Below, in pieces: positions 7,841 through 15,656 of a stretch of DNA of 64,000 nucleotides. The notes below the pieces were generated by a model, which was not told where the DNA came from, ran no database searches, and saw only the letters and a list, made by a program, of their open reading frames with translations. Made by a program: the position numbers and the translations under genes. The first letter of the stretch is position 1. The number at the start of each line of letters is the position of its first letter. The stretch comes from Methylomagnum ishizawai (GTDB lineage: Bacteria; Pseudomonadota; Gammaproteobacteria; Methylococcales; Methylococcaceae): positions 2,196,150 to 2,260,149 of the forward strand of contig NZ_AP019783.1 of assembly GCF_019670005.1 (NCBI RefSeq). The letters are read 5' to 3'.

Positions 7841-8729
7841 CGACGTTTTCGAGCACGGCCAGGGCGTCCTCGGTCAGGACGGCCAGCGAGCAGTACAAAG
7901 ACACCAGATAGGAGGCGATGGCCTTGCGGCTGATGCCCATGAATTTCACCGACAGGCCCAGGCCCTGTTCGCCCGGCAAGCCCGGCTGGTACAGGCCCAC
8001 CACGCCCTGGCGGCCCTCGCCGGTCCTGAGCAGGAGGATTTTGGTCTTGCCGTCCTCGACCGGCACCTTGTCGCAGGGCACCAGCGGCAAACCGCGCCAG
8101 GTCAGGAACGGCGAGCCGAACAGGTTGGCGGTGGGTGGCGGCACGCCGCGGCGGGTGCATTCGCGGCCAAAGGCGGCGATGGCCTTGGGATGGGCCAGGA
8201 AGAAGGCCGGTTCCTTCCACACCTTGGTGATGAGTTCGTCCAGGTCGTCCGGGGTCGGCGGGCCGGACAGGGTGGAGATTTTCTGGTCGGGGTGGACGTT
8301 GTTGAGCAGGCCGTATTCCGGGTTGTTGAGCAACTCGTTTTCCTGGCGTTCCTTGATGGTTTCGATGGTGAGGCGCAGCTGTTCCTTGATCTGGTCGTGC
8401 GGGCTGCCGTAGAGGTCGGACACGCGGGTATGCACGTCCACCACCGTGGTCACGGCGCTGAGGAAATATTCCCTGGGATTCTCGTCGTAATCGACGAAGG
8501 TTTCCGGCAGGTCGCGCTCGTCGCGCTGGGAGCAGGCGGTCAGCACGCGGGAGGCGTCCTTTACTTTGTTGAGGCGGTAGATACCGGCCTCGACCCCGAT
8601 CCAGGGCAGCAGGTGGACCAGCCAGCGCGGCGTGATCGTGGTGAGCTGGGGAACGGTCTTGGTGGCGTTGGCGAGTTGGCGGGCGGCGGCATCGCCTAGC
8701 GCCCGTTGGATGTCTTGGTTTTCTGCCAT
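7800..8729 (-). CDS. srpI: Family 2A encapsulin shell protein (SrpI type)
   Basis: This 309-residue HK97-fold protein should self-assemble into a proteinaceous nanocompartment. It closely follows the cyanobacterial SrpI sequence as I recall it: [20 protein letters not shown] near residues 15-34, [10 protein letters not shown]-like [20 protein letters not shown] near 97, [20 protein letters not shown] near 185, and [41 protein letters not shown] at the C-terminus. It lacks any signal peptide. Its 3' end overlaps the desulfurase start, coupling shell and cargo translation, and cysteine biosynthesis genes lie upstream. The older label, a sulfur-starvation major membrane protein, is superseded by the encapsulin assignment. 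Confidence 0.95.
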   Translation of the reverse strand: [309 protein letters not shown]

Positions 8730-8755
8730 AGTGGTTCGCTCTGGTTTTTGTGGCG

Positions 8756-8847
8756 GGTGCCCGCGCGGGGCGCGGGCACCGGGAGTGGCCCTGGGGCCGG
8801 ATGGGGCGCGGTGCGCCCCGGACGCATTCCCACGCGGCGCGTGGGAA
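8756..8847. repeat. Three tandem perfect hairpins between cysE and srpI
   Basis: Three separate GC-rich inverted repeats lie one after another in the 134-base gap. The first is GGTGCCCGCGC/GCGCGGGCACC, 11 bp with a 3-base loop, at 8756-8780. The second is GGGGCGC/GCGCCCC, 7 bp, at 8803-8819. The third is TTCCCACGC/GCGTGGGAA, 9 bp, at 8827-8847. None is followed by a T-run, so they are unlikely to be intrinsic terminators. They resemble dispersed REP-like elements and could stabilise mRNA ends between the operon segments. Confidence 0.75.
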
Positions 8848-8863
8848 CGAGAAAACTGGGGGA

Positions 8864-9838
8864 TTAAATCCCGGCCCCGCCGTCGAAGACCTCGTTGCGG
8901 GCCTGGGCCTGGGTGATATTGCTGTTGGGGGGCACGCTGCGGGTCAGCCAGACATTGCCGCCGATGGTCGAGCCCCGGCCCAGGGTGATGCGGCCCAGGA
9001 TGGTGGCCCCGGCGTAGATCACCACGTCGTCTTCCACGATGGGATGGCGGGCGTTGCCCTTGAGCAGGACGCCGTTCTCGTCCACCGGGAAGCGTTTGGC
9101 CCCGAGGGTGACGGCTTGGTACAAGCGCACCCGCTGGCCGATGATGGCGGTCTCGCCGATCACCACCCCGGTGCCGTGGTCGATGAAGAAGCTGCCGCCG
9201 ATGGTGGCCCCCGGATGGATATCGATGCCGGTGGCGGAATGGGCGATCTCGGCGATCATGCGGGCGATCAAGGGCACGCCCAGCCGGTGCAGTTCATGGG
9301 CGAGCCGGTGGCAGGTGACGGCGGCGATGCCGGGATAGCACACCAAGACCTCGTCCACGCTGCGGGCGGCGGGGTCGCCCTGGTAGGCCGCTTCCAGGTC
9401 GCTTTCCAGCAGGGCGCGGACCTGGGGCAAACGGGCGGCGAAGCGGCGGACGATGTCCAGGGCGCGGGCGTCGCTGTCGGTGTCCTGGGTGCCCGCCTGC
9501 TCGGCGGCGAAGCGCAATTCGCGCCGCACCTGGCCCAGCAAAGACCGCAGATGGGCGTCCAGGGTATGGCCCACGAAATAATCCACCCCTTCCAGGGATA
9601 GGTCGCCATGGCCCAGCCGGTTGGGGAACAGGGCGGTGGCGAGTCCGTCCACGATCTCGACCAAGACCTTGCGCGAGGGCAATTTGGGCGGGCGGCGCTC
9701 GCGCCGGCGGTTTTCCAGGGAAAGCTCGCGCAAGGCCCGCAACTCGGCGACGATGGGCTCGATATCGAATTGGGACGGGGACTCGGACACGGGAGCGGTC
9801 CGCTGGTGCAAGGGATCAAGCCGCGAATCCGTGAGCAT
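8864..9838 (-). CDS. cysE: Serine O-acetyltransferase (EpsC/CysE family)
   Basis: The 324-residue enzyme acetylates L-serine with acetyl-CoA to give O-acetylserine, the substrate of the adjacent CysK. The C-terminal half is a left-handed beta-helix acyltransferase: [19 protein letters not shown], then [19 protein letters not shown] and [19 protein letters not shown]. The long helical N-terminus (about residues 1-180) fits the EpsC-type enzymes found in encapsulin operons better than short E. coli-type CysE. The ATG at 9838 lies inside the end of cysK (23-base overlap) behind a clear GAGGGGG ribosome-binding site. Confidence 0.93.
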   Translation of the reverse strand: MLTDSRLDPLHQRTAPVSESPSQFDIEPIVAELRALRELSLENRRRERRPPKLPSRKVLVEIVDGLATALFPNRLGHGDLSLEGVDYFVGHTLDAHLRSLLGQVRRELRFAAEQAGTQDTDSDARALDIVRRFAARLPQVRALLESDLEAAYQGDPAARSVDEVLVCYPGIAAVTCHRLAHELHRLGVPLIARMIAEIAHSATGIDIHPGATIGGSFFIDHGTGVVIGETAIIGQRVRLYQAVTLGAKRFPVDENGVLLKGNARHPIVEDDVVIYAGATILGRITLGRGSTIGGNVWLTRSVPPNSNITQAQARNEVFDGGAGI

Positions 9839-10793
9839 CGAACACCCCCTCGAATAACACCGAACTCAGATAACGCTCGCCGGAATCCGGCAGCACCACC
9901 ACGATGGTCTTGCCAGCGTGTTCGGGCCGCTTGGCCAGGCGCACCGCGACAGCGGCGGCGGCCCCGCAGGAAATCCCCGAGAGGATGCCTTCCTCGCGGG
10001 TCAGGCGGCGGGCGAACTCGATGGCCTCCTCGTTGCCGACCCGCTCCACGGCGTCCACCAGCGCCAAATCCAACACTTCCGGCACGAAGCCCGCGCCGAT
10101 GCCCTGGATTTTGTGGGGGGCGGGTTGTAGCGGCTCACCGGCCCGCTTTTGGCTGAGGACCGGGCTGGCGGCGGGTTCCACCGCCACCGCGAGGATCGGC
10201 TTGCCCTTGGCGTGTTTGATATAGCGCGACACCCCGGTGATCGTGCCGCCGGTGCCGACCCCGGACACCAAAATATCGATGGCCCCGCCGGTGTCGTCCC
10301 AGATTTCCGGGCCGGTGGTGGCTTCGTGGATGGCCGGGTTGGCCGGGTTCTTGAACTGTTGCAGCAACACGTAGCGCTCCGGGTCGGAAGCGGCGATCTC
10401 CTCGGCCTTGGCCACCGCCCCGGCCATGCCTTTGGAGCCTTCGGTCAGGACCAGCTTGGCCCCGTAGGCGATCAGGAGCTTGCGGCGTTCCAGGCTCATG
10501 GTTTCGGGCATGGTCAGGGTCAGGGGGATGCCCCGCGCCGCCGCCACGAAAGCCAGGGCGATGCCGGTATTGCCGCTGGTCGGTTCCACCAGGGCCTTGC
10601 CCGGACCCAACAGGCCGCGGCGTTCGGCGTCCCAGACCATGGCGGCCCCGATCCGGCATTTCACCGAATAGGCGGGATTCCGGCCTTCGATCTTGGCGAG
10701 CACGGTGGCCTGTGCCCCGTCGGTGACGCGGTTGAGCCTGACCAAGGGCGTATGGCCGATGGCGTGCGAGTTGTCTTCGTACCAATGCGGCAT
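9816..10793 (-). CDS. cysK: Cysteine synthase A (O-acetylserine sulfhydrylase)
   Basis: The 325-residue PLP enzyme makes cysteine from O-acetylserine and sulfide. The PLP lysine is K45 in [20 protein letters not shown] is the substrate loop, [10 protein letters not shown] binds the PLP phosphate, and [10 protein letters not shown] lies near the C-terminus; family length is normal. It is the first gene of the four-gene operon cysK - cysE - encapsulin - desulfurase, so the operon encodes both synthesis of cysteine and a compartmentalised enzyme that removes its sulfur. The ATG at 10793 follows GGAGATTGCC. A terminator-like hairpin lies in the leader only 45 bases upstream. Confidence 0.95.
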   Translation of the reverse strand: MPHWYEDNSHAIGHTPLVRLNRVTDGAQATVLAKIEGRNPAYSVKCRIGAAMVWDAERRGLLGPGKALVEPTSGNTGIALAFVAAARGIPLTLTMPETMSLERRKLLIAYGAKLVLTEGSKGMAGAVAKAEEIAASDPERYVLLQQFKNPANPAIHEATTGPEIWDDTGGAIDILVSGVGTGGTITGVSRYIKHAKGKPILAVAVEPAASPVLSQKRAGEPLQPAPHKIQGIGAGFVPEVLDLALVDAVERVGNEEAIEFARRLTREEGILSGISCGAAAAVAVRLAKRPEHAGKTIVVVLPDSGERYLSSVLFEGVFDAHGFAA

Positions 10794-10960
10794 GGCAATC
10801 TCCGGTTACGTGGTGCCTGGGCGTGCGGTCGCGGGCCAAAAAAAACCAGCGTTCCATGGTGGGAGACGCTGGCTTCCGGTGGTCCGGTCGGCACTAGGGG
10901 GCGCCGCGGTGGGTTTGGTTTACCTGTGCGGCGCTGACGGCTTCGGGGGGAGACTTTAAT
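10794..10960 (-). promoter_or_regulatory. Structured 5' leader of cysK operon, candidate attenuator or riboswitch
   Basis: Between a TATAAA-like element (minus strand, at 10967-10972) and the cysK ATG, the predicted leader of about 165 nt is GC-rich and structured. A CCGG-ACCA-CCGG hairpin lies at 10876-10887, followed immediately by a full intrinsic terminator at 10838-10872. I compared it by eye with SAM, cobalamin, glycine and T-box consensus motifs and found no convincing match. No leader peptide with cysteine codons is obvious. The layout fits transcription attenuation controlled by an unidentified signal. Confidence 0.5.
10838..10872 (-). terminator. Intrinsic terminator inside the cysK leader
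   Basis: On the minus strand CCAGCGT pairs with ACGCTGG across a 13-base loop, and the stem is followed by eight T residues (A run at 10838-10845 on the plus strand). No gene ends just upstream on this strand, so it is not an ordinary end-of-gene terminator. It lies 45 bases before the cysK start and would stop transcription of the whole operon unless an alternative fold forms. Confidence 0.8.
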
Positions 10961-10979
10961 CGAAGTTTTATATGCGATG

Positions 10980-11001
10980 AAAGAATCAAAGATGATTCTT
11001 T
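10980..11001. promoter_or_regulatory. Perfect 9-4-9 palindrome, candidate operator
   Basis: AAAGAATCA and TGATTCTTT flank a 4-base spacer AAGA. The palindrome lies in the divergent region between cysK and the sigma-54 activator gene, just upstream of a TATAAA-like box reading toward cysK. The inner half-sites ATCA/TGAT resemble those of CRP/FNR-type sites but in the opposite arrangement. The symmetry and position suggest a dimeric regulator site; the regulator is unknown. Confidence 0.55.
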
Positions 11002-11102
11002 AATTCTTTTTTGTTATTAAAATCGGTTTGCGGAATTGGGTCTGCCGTGGCTATCCGGTTTTTTATAACCTCTGCGAATTAAAGAAGACGTTTTTATTAT
11101 TT

Positions 11103-11116
11103 TTGATGTGGATCAC
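11103..11116 (+). promoter_or_regulatory. FNR/CRP-family-like binding box
   Basis: TTGAT-GTGG-ATCAC matches the FNR consensus TTGAT-N4-ATCAA at nine of ten positions. It lies about 90 bases upstream of the sigma-54 activator ATG, a normal position for an activator site. Chance occurrence in an AT-rich intergenic region is possible. Confidence 0.35.
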
Positions 11117-11204
11117 TGTTGCTATAGTCGCCATCTGCAAGCCCGGCCCGGTCGGTTTCCTGTCCGCCGGTTGATTGTTTTTTGGGAATCCCTCGATCAA
11201 AACC

Positions 11205-12362
11205 ATGGACACGCTAGCCACAGACACCTTTTCCACCCCCATCACCGAAGCCTTGTTCCACGAATTCCGCAGTGCCGTGGGGCATGACCGCGCCCCGCCG
11301 GTGTTGACCTTCCCGGAACCCAGGGCTTTGAGCCTGTCCATCCGCGCCACGGCCCTGGTGTTCGAGGACCCGCGCTCGCAAGCCCTGTTCGCCCGGCTCG
11401 AACGCATCGCGCCCAGCGAGGCCAGCGTCCTGGTGATCGGCGAGACCGGCACCGGCAAGGAACTGGTGGCCCGCCAGGTCCACGCCCTGAGCCGCCGCGC
11501 CGGTGGGCCGTTCGTGGCGGTGAATTGCGCGGCCCTGCCGGAAACCCTGATCGAGAGCGAGCTATTTGGCCACGAGAAGGGTGCCTTCACCGGGGCGGTG
11601 CAGGCCAAATCGGGCTGGTTCGAAACCGCCCACGGCGGCACCTTGTTCCTGGACGAGATCGGCGATTTGCCCCTGGGCGTGCAGGTCAAGCTGCTGCGGG
11701 TGTTGCAGGAGCGCGAGATCGTGCGGGTCGGTTCGCGCCAACCCACGCCCATCGACGTGCGCTTGATCGCCGCCACCAATGTCAACCTGGAACAGGCGGT
11801 CCGGGCCGGCACCTTCCGCGAGGATTTGTTCTACCGGCTCAATGTCGCGCCGTTGGACCTGCCGCCCCTGCGCGAAAGGCCGGGCGATATCCTGCCCTTG
11901 GTCCTGCATTTCCTGCGGGTCTATGCGGAGCGGTTGGGGCGGAGCGGGGTGTCCTTGACCCAGGAGGCGGCGCGGCGGCTCCAGGAATACGAATGGCCGG
12001 GCAATATCCGCGAACTGGAGAACGTCATCCACCATGCCCTCTTGGTCTGCGCGGGTTCCGCGCTGAAGCCCACGGACCTGCATTTTTCCTCGACCTCGTT
12101 CCAGCGCCCGGCCACGTTGGCGGAACCCCAGGCCGATAGCGGCGAATTGCGCCGGGTGCTGTTCCGCCTGTTCGAGCAAGCCCCGCCCAATCTGATGGAA
12201 ACCATCCAGGAGACCCTGATCCGCTCGGCCTACGATTATTGCGAGCATAACCAGGTGCATACCGCCCGCTTGCTGGATATCAGCCGCAATATCCTCCGGG
12301 CGCGGCTGGCGCGGTATGGCTTGATCGGGGTGGCGGAGAAGGCGGAGCCGGTGGAGGTGTAG
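11205..12362 (+). CDS. Sigma-54-dependent transcriptional activator lacking a receiver domain
   Basis: The 385-residue protein is an AAA+ enhancer-binding protein that remodels sigma-54 RNA polymerase. Walker A GETGTGKE is at residues 79-86, the sigma-54 contact loop GAFTGA at 126-131, and Walker [10 protein letters not shown] follows. A Fis-type helix-turn-helix closes the protein ([20 protein letters not shown]). The short N-terminus (~50 aa) is neither a receiver nor a GAF domain, as in SfnR-type sulfur-starvation regulators. Divergence from the cysK-encapsulin operon suggests it may control sulfur genes, but no sigma-54 promoter was found upstream of cysK. I chose ATG 11205 over a TTG at 11175. 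Confidence 0.85.
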   Translation: MDTLATDTFSTPITEALFHEFRSAVGHDRAPPVLTFPEPRALSLSIRATALVFEDPRSQALFARLERIAPSEASVLVIGETGTGKELVARQVHALSRRAGGPFVAVNCAALPETLIESELFGHEKGAFTGAVQAKSGWFETAHGGTLFLDEIGDLPLGVQVKLLRVLQEREIVRVGSRQPTPIDVRLIAATNVNLEQAVRAGTFREDLFYRLNVAPLDLPPLRERPGDILPLVLHFLRVYAERLGRSGVSLTQEAARRLQEYEWPGNIRELENVIHHALLVCAGSALKPTDLHFSSTSFQRPATLAEPQADSGELRRVLFRLFEQAPPNLMETIQETLIRSAYDYCEHNQVHTARLLDISRNILRARLARYGLIGVAEKAEPVEV

Positions 12363-12393
12363 CGGAAGTTTCCAGCGGGCTGGGGCGGGTTCG

Positions 12394-12897
12394 TCATCCC
12401 TTGCCCAATAATCGGCGGGCGTCCTTGAGCAACAAAAGCCAATAGTTGGCGGCGGTGGGGGCGCGACAGAAGCCGAAGCCTTCGTAGAACCGGACGGCGT
12501 CGCCGTCGATGGGCTGGGTCATCAGGGCGCGGACGCCCGCGTGTTCCGCGATGATCGCGCTACGGCGGATGGCGTCCCGCAGCAATCCCGATCCAATACC
12601 CAGCCCTTGGTGGGAAACCGCTACGGCCAGCCGTGCCAGCAGGACCACCGGGATCGGGTATCGCCCCATTCCTTTGCGAATTCGTTCGGGCGCATCCATG
12701 GTGTCGATCTGGCCCACGCTCAAGCTGTAGTAACCCACCACGCGCCCGGCGTCCGCGACCACGAAAGTCCGGGCCGAACCGCTGCCCTGCGCTTGCCGGG
12801 CATACCGGACCAGCCAGTCGTTCAAACCGGGCCGACCGCAATCGAAGCCTTCGAGCGTGTGCGGGTCCGACAGTGGCTCGGGCGGCGACAGGCTCAA
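12394..12897 (-). CDS. GNAT-family acetyltransferase toxin (TacT-like)
   Basis: The 167-residue protein has the GNAT fold with the acetyl-CoA loop in LAVAVSHQGLGIGSGLL and the C-terminal RFYEGFGF. Length and sequence fit the TacT/AtaT-like toxins that acetylate aminoacyl-tRNA and stop translation. The proposed start is a TTG whose last two bases overlap the antitoxin stop (TTGA at 12894-12897). A longer open frame extends upstream, but it overlaps the antitoxin gene in another frame and is unlikely to be coding. Toxic activity is inferred from family and pairing only. Confidence 0.85.
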   Translation of the reverse strand: MSLSPPEPLSDPHTLEGFDCGRPGLNDWLVRYARQAQGSGSARTFVVADAGRVVGYYSLSVGQIDTMDAPERIRKGMGRYPIPVVLLARLAVAVSHQGLGIGSGLLRDAIRRSAIIAEHAGVRALMTQPIDGDAVRFYEGFGFCRAPTAANYWLLLLKDARRLLGKG

Positions 12898-13190
12898 GGC
12901 TTGTCCCAAGGTTCCGGTTTTGCGAATAAGCGCTGTAAGCCGGGGTTGTCTTGCGGTGGTTGGTCCAAGAGTTCGAGCAGGGCCGCGTATTCGCTGCCCG
13001 GCACCATGAACAGGCGTTGGTCGAGCAGGGTTTGCTCGGCCGCGGCGCAAGCGCTATCGAGGACGAATTCGGCCAGGGATTTATGGCGGGCCGCGGCGGC
13101 TCTTTGCAGCAAAGCCTCCTGTTCGGGGGTGGCCCGGAATCCCAAACGGGCCGGGCGTTTCGGGCGGGATGGCGTGGGGATCGAGGTCAT
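12894..13190 (-). CDS. DUF1778-family antitoxin (TacA-like)
   Basis: This 98-residue protein has an N-terminal ribbon-helix-helix region, with RLGFRATPEQEALLQRAAAA followed by HKSLAEFVLDSACAAAE, the DUF1778 signature. Its C-terminal tail (ALLELLDQPPQDNPGLQRLF) is the usual toxin-wrapping segment. Antitoxins of this type bind the GNAT toxin and repress their own operon. It overlaps the toxin by four bases, the classic type II pair layout. ATG 13190 was chosen over a GTG at 13205; neither has a good ribosome-binding site. Confidence 0.85.
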   Translation of the reverse strand: MTSIPTPSRPKRPARLGFRATPEQEALLQRAAAARHKSLAEFVLDSACAAAEQTLLDQRLFMVPGSEYAALLELLDQPPQDNPGLQRLFAKPEPWDKP

Positions 13191-13265
13191 GTGGGCAAGG
13201 CTCACGGAGATTGCGGAAGCCCCATGTTATTACGTCATGCCAAAGCCCACCATCCCCGCGCTTCC

Positions 13266-14900
13266 CTAAAACTCGTAGCTCACCCTGAAATCGATCCGCT
13301 GCTGCCCGACATCCACCGTGCCCTGCCGGTAGAAGGGATAGCCCCAATCCAGCTCGCCCACGAAATGCCGGAGTATCTGGGTCCGCAAGCCCACCCCGGT
13401 CGCGGCCAGCTTGTAATAGCTGGGATTCCCTGGCAAGGCGTCCTGTATCCACAGATAGGCCCAGTCGTAGAAGGCCAGCAGCCGGAGGTTCTGGACATAG
13501 TCCGCGCCTTCCGGCCACAGCCTGGGGCTATAGAGTTCCGCCGACAGGTTCAGCCCGCTGTCGCCCAATTGCTGGGTTTGGTAATAGCCGCGCACGCTCT
13601 GCATCCCGCCCACCGCGAATTGCTCGTTGCTGATCAAGGGCTGGTCGGAAATCTGCCCCGAAGCCCGCGCCAGCATCACCAGATCGTAGGGCAAATCCTG
13701 GCGGTGCTTGAGGTCGGCGGTGAAATAGAAGAAATCCGGCTTGGCGTTGTAGCGCTTGTTCTCGAATTCCTCGGCATTGTTGTCCATGCCCCGGATCGAG
13801 AAATGCCCGGCGGCGTTCAGGCTGGTGGCCCATTCCCCGCCGCGCCAGGTGGCGTCGTAGCCCAGCATCAAGGGGATATAGTGGATGGGCGTGTTGCCGG
13901 TGTCCTGGCCGACCAGGGTCACGCCCTGGTTGAAATCCTTGTAGTCGAAGCCGAAGGTCAGGCTATGGGTGTAGCTGTCGCGGGCGGGCAGGGGCTTCAC
14001 CAGGCGGGCGCCGTAGATCGAGCCGGTGCCGACCACCGCCGTGCCGCCCACGCTGGCCCCGAGATTGGTGTTGGAACTGATGCCGATGCCGTACAGCGCC
14101 AAGCGGGTATCGGCCCAGCCGGTCGGGAGGACGTAGGTGCCGGACCAGACTTCCACCTCGTCGCTGTTCTCCGGGGAAACCTGGTATTGCAGCGAGGCGC
14201 TGTGGAACATCTGCCACAGGTTGTCGTAGCGGATCGAGCCGATCAGGCGGGTGCGGGTGGTGTGTTCGGTGTTGCGGCCATTGATTTCCACGCTGCCATG
14301 CATCGGCAGTTCGTCCTTGACCTTGAGTTCCACTTCCATCTGGCCGGGGGTCGAACCGGCCCGGAATACCGGGGTCACGCTGCGGTCGGCGGATTCCTGG
14401 GCCAGCTTGCCGATTTGCTCCTGCACGGCGGGCATATAGGGCACTCGGCCCTCGGCCAGGGCCGGGACGCCTTCGCGTATCTTGCCCAGCGAATAATAGC
14501 GGGCTCCCGTGACCCTGAGGATTTCCACGCTGCCTTCCACCACTTTCAGCCGCACGGTGTTCTGGTTCACGTCCTGTTCCGGGATATCGACCACGACGGT
14601 GGGATAGCCCTTGTCGCGGTAGGTGGCTTCCAGGGCGGCGCGGGCTTTTTCCACATCGTCGATGGTCTTGCCCGGACCCAGGAAGGGATAGACCGCCCGT
14701 TCCACCGTTTCCACGTCCAGCACGGTGTTGCCTTCGATGTGGTAATCGTACACATCGAAGCTGGGCGTGGAGGGGGCCGGGGCCGGTTCGGCGGTGGCGG
14801 CCGGGGCGGGTTCGGAAGGAGTCGGCTCGGCCCAGGCCGGGGGATGGACCAAGCTCAAGCCCAGGCACAGGCCCGCGGCCCGGATGCGGTACGGCTTCAT
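13266..14900 (-). CDS. TpsB-type outer-membrane transporter (FhaC/ShlB family)
   Basis: The 544-residue protein is the Omp85-family partner that secretes TpsA proteins across the outer membrane. A signal peptide ends near AWA (residue ~24). A POTRA domain follows at about 48-125 (YDYHIEGNTVLDVETVERAV). After a second POTRA-like stretch comes a 16-strand barrel, with the conserved loop-6 motif VRGY in MQSVRGYYQTQQ and a C-terminal phenylalanine. It is the last gene of the cluster whose TpsA is at 20715-31478, and its start overlaps the upstream coiled-coil gene stop (ATGA). No terminator was seen after it. Confidence 0.92.
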   Translation of the reverse strand: MKPYRIRAAGLCLGLSLVHPPAWAEPTPSEPAPAATAEPAPAPSTPSFDVYDYHIEGNTVLDVETVERAVYPFLGPGKTIDDVEKARAALEATYRDKGYPTVVVDIPEQDVNQNTVRLKVVEGSVEILRVTGARYYSLGKIREGVPALAEGRVPYMPAVQEQIGKLAQESADRSVTPVFRAGSTPGQMEVELKVKDELPMHGSVEINGRNTEHTTRTRLIGSIRYDNLWQMFHSASLQYQVSPENSDEVEVWSGTYVLPTGWADTRLALYGIGISSNTNLGASVGGTAVVGTGSIYGARLVKPLPARDSYTHSLTFGFDYKDFNQGVTLVGQDTGNTPIHYIPLMLGYDATWRGGEWATSLNAAGHFSIRGMDNNAEEFENKRYNAKPDFFYFTADLKHRQDLPYDLVMLARASGQISDQPLISNEQFAVGGMQSVRGYYQTQQLGDSGLNLSAELYSPRLWPEGADYVQNLRLLAFYDWAYLWIQDALPGNPSYYKLAATGVGLRTQILRHFVGELDWGYPFYRQGTVDVGQQRIDFRVSYEF

Positions 14901-15643
14901 GGCTGTTCCCCCGTGCCTTCTTCTTCCACCGCCGCCGGCGCGGGCTGGCCTTCCTGGGGCGCGACCGCCGGTTGGAACGGCGTGGCCTTGAGCTGGTGGA
15001 GCTTGTAGCGGTAGTCCTCGGCGGCGTTCTCGGTCTGGACCTTGCCCAGCCCGGTCAGGGGTTCGAGGTCGGTCACTTTGTCCCAGAAGCCTTTTTCCTT
15101 GTACTTCTCCAGCAATTCCTTATTCGCGTTCAACAGGCCGCGGTTGCGCTCGCCGCATTGGGCGACCCATTGCTCGCGTTCCTTCACCGCCTCGACCAAA
15201 AGCTGGTTGTCGGCCTGGATATCCTTGGCCTTGGCGACGATATCGCGTTGCCTGCCCATAAGGGTTTGTTCGCGGCCCTTGGCTTGTTCGATCCTGGCTT
15301 CGAAATCGGCCTTGGCGCTTTGCAGGGCGTCGGTCCCGGTTTTCTTGCACTGTTCGAGTTCGGCGGGCAGGGGTTCCAGCTTGTGGACGGCCTGCTCCAA
15401 GGTTTTCACCCGGTTTTCCAGCGCGGCCTTTTCGCCGAGGAGGGTGGCTTTCTCGGCTTCGAGCGCGGCTTTTTCCGCGCTGAGTTGATGCAGCACGCCC
15501 TGGGCCTTGCGCAGCACTTCCTTGAGTCCCGCGTCCTGTGAGGGCGATTTGGGCGCGGCCCCGGCTGCGCCGCCCGCGAGCAGCAGCGCGGCGCAGAGGG
15601 CCAGCATCGCCGCCCGCGATCCGTTTTGGTTAGCCAATTCCAT
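14897..15643 (-). CDS. Periplasmic coiled-coil protein of the TPS cluster
   Basis: The 248-residue protein has a signal peptide (ALCAALLLAGGAAGA) and a long heptad-rich coiled coil over about residues 40-200, rich in E, K, A and Q (SAEKAALEAEKATLLGEKAA). It ends in a Pro/Glu-rich tail. I do not know a named family. The start follows GGAGGGCATAGCG, 13 bases after the porin stop, and its own stop overlaps tpsB by four bases. A rod spanning the periplasm, between TonB and the outer membrane or around TpsB, is a reasonable inference. Confidence 0.75.
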   Translation of the reverse strand: MELANQNGSRAAMLALCAALLLAGGAAGAAPKSPSQDAGLKEVLRKAQGVLHQLSAEKAALEAEKATLLGEKAALENRVKTLEQAVHKLEPLPAELEQCKKTGTDALQSAKADFEARIEQAKGREQTLMGRQRDIVAKAKDIQADNQLLVEAVKEREQWVAQCGERNRGLLNANKELLEKYKEKGFWDKVTDLEPLTGLGKVQTENAAEDYRYKLHQLKATPFQPAVAPQEGQPAPAAVEEEGTGEQP

Positions 15644-15656
15644 CGCTATGCCCTCC

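Noticed and set aside
10794-10975. cysK leader as a known SAM, cobalamin, glycine or T-box element
   Set aside because: By eye the conserved boxes of these classes are absent. Only the terminator and a small hairpin are clear, so no class is named.
10961-11204. A sigma-54 promoter in the cysK/activator divergent region
   Set aside because: The nearest candidate on the plus strand (GG at 11110-11111, then GC) has nine rather than ten bases between GG and GC, and nothing suitable points toward cysK.
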